In this document: one piece after another, positions 5,329 through 7,978 of the stretch | Position numbering within the stretch: the first letter of the stretch is position 1 | How the letters are laid out: each line of letters starts with the position of its first letter | Source: Clostridiales bacterium | GTDB taxonomy: Bacteria > Bacillota > Clostridia > Lachnospirales > JAITVM01 | DNA length: 7,978 bases | Assembly: GCA_031285815.1 (NCBI GenBank) | Contig: JAITVM010000311.1 | Location: forward strand, 1 to 7,978 | Reading direction: 5' to 3' | Made by a program: the position numbers and the translations under genes | The notes under the pieces: model-generated | Databases searched by the model: none | Seen by the model: the letters and a program-made list of their open reading frames with translations, nothing else | What the model was told of the DNA's origin: nothing

Positions 5329-7978
5329 CTAAACCGCTTCCTTTCTAATTTTTGCTAATGCCACAAGGGCCCTTTCAGAATCTAAAATAATATTTGACCC
5401 GCCTATGTTTAGAAGCATGCTTTCTATTTCTCCACGTTTATCAGGATTAATTTTTACAAAGCTTGGCAGTGCTTCATAAACCCTGCTTTTGCCGGCTGAA
5501 AGCCTGTTTGGCAAAAATAAAATTGATTTGGCGTAATATATAAAAAGTGGACTGTCACCGCCGCCCAAATCACTTATAAGGGCATTGATTTTTTCGGTTA
5601 TAAAATTTTTAACATCTGGCGATGGGTGCTCTATCATTTGAATAAGGAATTCTTTTGGTATATGTTCATTTTTATAAATTTCTTCAAGCTTAGCAATTGC
5701 AAAGCCATAAACTTTTTCTACAGGTGAGTCTAGGATAATAGAATGGAGCCTTTTTTTATTTTCATTATCTAAGCTATCAAAAGCTTGTTTGCTTAACTCA
5801 TTTAATGAATGCACATCAGATTCCATTAAAATTAGCAGCGAGGCAAACCTAGATTTTAATTGGCCAGGGTTTTGGGATATTATTTCTACCAATGCCTTTA
5901 ATATATTTGGCGTGCCTTTTTCTAAAATATCAATAATAATACTGTCGTTTGGTATCTGGCTATTTTTAACGGATAGTAATATTGAAGATAATAAACTGCC
6001 GGCTCCCTGGCTTATTTCTGTCCCGGCTAAAAAGCTTTTAATTTCATCAAGCGGGAATAAAAAAATCATGTTTTCTATTAAACCAAGCGTATTTTTAGAA
6101 TTAAGCCCTTTAATTAAACAGCTAAATAACTGCTGCTTTTGCGAATCTGACAATATATTAACCCTATTGGGTATATCCGGGGCAAATTCAGAATTTTCCG
6201 CATTTTCAATAATAGCGTAAAGGAAACCCAAGTATTCGGAAGCATTTAATTTTTCAATACCACGGAGGGCTAGGCCGGCATACTCATCCCCCATAAAAAT
6301 TAACCTTGATAAATTAATTGGGCTTAAGTTGATTTTCGAGAAATAGGCCTGTGCCAAGTTTTGTATTTCTGGGTTATTGCTTTTTAATAGCTTAAATATT
6401 ATATCAACGTCATAATCATTTTCCGACCTTAATTTATCTATTATTAACCCGCCGGCTAATTCACAAACAGGCCCATACTTAGAATCGCTGAGCATTATTA
6501 GTTTTTCAAGCGGAAGCGCCGATAATTTTTCTTGGTTTGTAGGGCTGATTAGTATATGGTACATAGCTTTTGAAATAACATCTATCTTAGCCATGGACGC
6601 AATTTCAACAACAAAGCCAAAATTTTTGTCCCAAATTTCAGGCATAAACTCATATCTCCCGTTTCTGTTAAGAAACTCGTTTACCCTACGGGAATTAATA
6701 TTGAGGCTATAAAATAAATAATGCTTGATAAAATAATTAAATTGGTAATTGCCATTAAATTTGCAAATGTAGTCGTTTTCTGTATAGCTCAGTAAAAGGC
6801 TTTTAATAGCAAGCATAGATTTTTGGCTATCTTCTATAAAATAGGAATTGATTAGCCGTTTTAGCTGCCTTCTGAAATATTTAAGCGGTTTCCCTTCGCC
6901 CCGGCCAATAAAATAATACACAAGCCTCGGGGCATCTAAAAAATAGGCTACCCTTCCAATAACATCCCTTAAATCATAAATTTCAGCTTCTTGGATAGTA
7001 TTTTTAAAATTAACTATATTTAGCGAGAACCCATCGGTATATAAAGATTTTTTATAGCGCATTGGGTATTTTATTTTTATAGACTTTCTTTGCTCGTAGT
7101 TATATTCATAGTAGTAGTCGTTAAATTTACCTTGCAGGGAATATTTACGGTATGCCATAGCCCCAAGCCATTTATCTTCTGGTATTTCTTCACCGTTTAA
7201 AAAACCTAAATGAAGGTCCATTTCGTGGTAGGTTTGTTGGAGCTCTTCAATTTTGGCTTCCCTTTGCTTAAAGGAATCAATATATATTGAGGCGCAGCGC
7301 TTAAGGCCATCCATATAACTTTCCCCGGCCCAATTGCTGCTATCAACAAGGGTATTTTCGGCTTCATTTAATAAAACAGGGTTGGATAGTTTTGCAAGCT
7401 CAAGGAATAAACCGGAAATTAATTCACAGCTCCCGGTTTTAGCTAAAAATTGATAAAGCTCTTTTGGGGGGGTTAAGCCCATAAGCTGTTTCAAATATTT
7501 TTTACGCATATATAAGCTGGTGTTGCTATATAAGCTATAGATAATATCATAATACTGGGATAAACCACTACTTAAATTAAGCAAGCTGTTTGGGTTTTCT
7601 ACAGGTGTGAAATTATAAAATTTTATTGAAGCGGCCGCGTTATAATAATCTTTATATGTTGATTCAAAGTAGGGTAGGCTGATTCCCTGGCTACCCAATT
7701 GTTTAAAGCTGCCTAAAGATGTATCTTTATCATGTGCACGCCAAGTATAATATTTATATAAATCTTTTTTATAGTACATTTTTAAATCTTCAACATTGCT
7801 TCTGTAGCTGTGCGTTATTTTAACTGCCTCGAAAGAGGGGAAGTGGCCTTTGGAGCCAGGGAAAACAACATAATGGGTAAAGGTAGCATTTTGTTCTAAA
7901 GTATCGCTATTGTTGGCCTTATGTTTTTGCAGCCCGTATAAGAATAAAAAACTCGGGCTTCCTAAATTATCTTTCCCC
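5329..7978 (-). CDS. Large ARM/HEAT-like helical-repeat protein of the retron operon (N-terminus outside window)
   Basis: An ATG at 7779 would give 816 residues, but the frame stays open for 66 more codons to the window edge and reads like protein (for example THYVVFPGSKGHFPSFEAVK). No ribosome binding site precedes 7779, and none of these 66 codons is ATG, GTG or TTG. The true start is therefore beyond 7978 and at least 882 residues are visible. Counting from 7779, residues 280-312 contain DAPRLVYYFIGRGEGKPLKY followed by an RRQLKRL basic helix, which I recall from helical proteins that accompany WGR/SWIM genes. From about 400 to the end the protein is a run of amphipathic helices with HEAT/ARM character, such as the segments around LSALPLEKLIML and LIQMIEHPSPDVKNFI. 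No catalytic motif, signal peptide or membrane helix is evident. It is the promoter-proximal visible gene of the retron operon, probably a scaffold or effector; its function is unknown. Confidence 0.75.
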   Translation of the reverse strand, partial: GKDNLGSPSFLFLYGLQKHKANNSDTLEQNATFTHYVVFPGSKGHFPSFEAVKITHSYRSNVEDLKMYYKKDLYKYYTWRAHDKDTSLGSFKQLGSQGISLPYFESTYKDYYNAAASIKFYNFTPVENPNSLLNLSSGLSQYYDIIYSLYSNTSLYMRKKYLKQLMGLTPPKELYQFLAKTGSCELISGLFLELAKLSNPVLLNEAENTLVDSSNWAGESYMDGLKRCASIYIDSFKQREAKIEELQQTYHEMDLHLGFLNGEEIPEDKWLGAMAYRKYSLQGKFNDYYYEYNYEQRKSIKIKYPMRYKKSLYTDGFSLNIVNFKNTIQEAEIYDLRDVIGRVAYFLDAPRLVYYFIGRGEGKPLKYFRRQLKRLINSYFIEDSQKSMLAIKSLLLSYTENDYICKFNGNYQFNYFIKHYLFYSLNINSRRVNEFLNRNGRYEFMPEIWDKNFGFVVEIASMAKIDVISKAMYHILISPTNQEKLSALPLEKLIMLSDSKYGPVCELAGGLIIDKLRSENDYDVDIIFKLLKSNNPEIQNLAQAYFSKINLSPINLSRLIFMGDEYAGLALRGIEKLNASEYLGFLYAIIENAENSEFAPDIPNRVNILSDSQKQQLFSCLIKGLNSKNTLGLIENMIFLFPLDEIKSFLAGTEISQGAGSLLSSILLSVKNSQIPNDSIIIDILEKGTPNILKALVEIISQNPGQLKSRFASLLILMESDVHSLNELSKQAFDSLDNENKKRLHSIILDSPVEKVYGFAIAKLEEIYKNEHIPKEFLIQMIEHPSPDVKNFITEKINALISDLGGGDSPLFIYYAKSILFLPNRLSAGKSRVYEALPSFVKINPDKRGEIESMLLNIGGSNIILDSERALVALAKIRKEAV
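5337..5343 (-). promoter_or_regulatory. Ribosome binding site supporting a TTG start for the SWIM gene
   Basis: AAGGAAG lies inside the last codons of the ARM gene, 8 nt before a TTG codon that abuts the ARM TAG stop (TAGTTG). The first in-frame ATG is about 49 codons further in, so TTG is the best start. The zero-gap stop/start implies that SWIM translation is coupled to that of the ARM protein. Confidence 0.65.

Overview
The window holds two convergent gene blocks that meet at one bidirectional terminator. The left block (about 1-1764, + strand) is the distal end of a pyrimidine biosynthesis operon, pyrK-pyrD-pyrE. The right block (about 7978-1809, - strand) is a three-gene operon that reads as a retron: a large helical-repeat (ARM/HEAT-like) protein, a SWIM zinc-finger protein and a retron-type reverse transcriptase (RT). 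The DNA is AT-rich. A pyrK-type (NAD-linked, class 1B) dihydroorotate dehydrogenase beside pyrE is typical of Bacillota/Clostridia, but other anaerobic lineages carry it too, so the assignment is tentative.

Pyrimidine block. The C-terminal 94 codons of pyrK (2Fe-2S electron-transfer subunit) overlap pyrD (FMN catalytic subunit) by 8 nt. pyrE (orotate phosphoribosyltransferase) starts 1 nt after pyrD stops. Together they carry dihydroorotate to OMP. A perfect 19-bp stem with a 3-nt loop (1770-1810), with T-runs on both strands, ends the operon.

Retron block. In transcription order it holds an ARM/HEAT-like gene that runs off the right edge of the window, a SWIM gene starting at TTG directly after the ARM stop codon, and an RT gene whose ATG overlaps the SWIM stop (TAATG). 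The RT has the palm motifs (YADD, LPQGAPSSP, IDLENFFPTI) plus the retron-associated VTG and a GAxxH variant of NAxxH. From memory, this gene set (RT + ARM + WH/SWIM) matches what retron classifications call type XIII. The family is therefore probably not new, although its mechanism is, as far as I know, little studied.

Most interesting stretch. The 250-nt gap between the RT stop and the terminator is highly structured. On the RT strand it shows a 9-nt inverted repeat at its ends (1995-2003 / 1809-1817), a 7-bp hairpin with two G-U wobbles that pairs well only on that strand, and a ~70-nt, 25-bp hairpin (1851-1920). This is the layout of a retron msr-msd RNA (a1, msr stem, msd stem, a2), but it lies 3' of the RT instead of at the usual 5' position. 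The overlapping junctions between the three genes leave no room for it directly upstream of the RT. An alternative site upstream of the ARM gene, outside the window, cannot be excluded.
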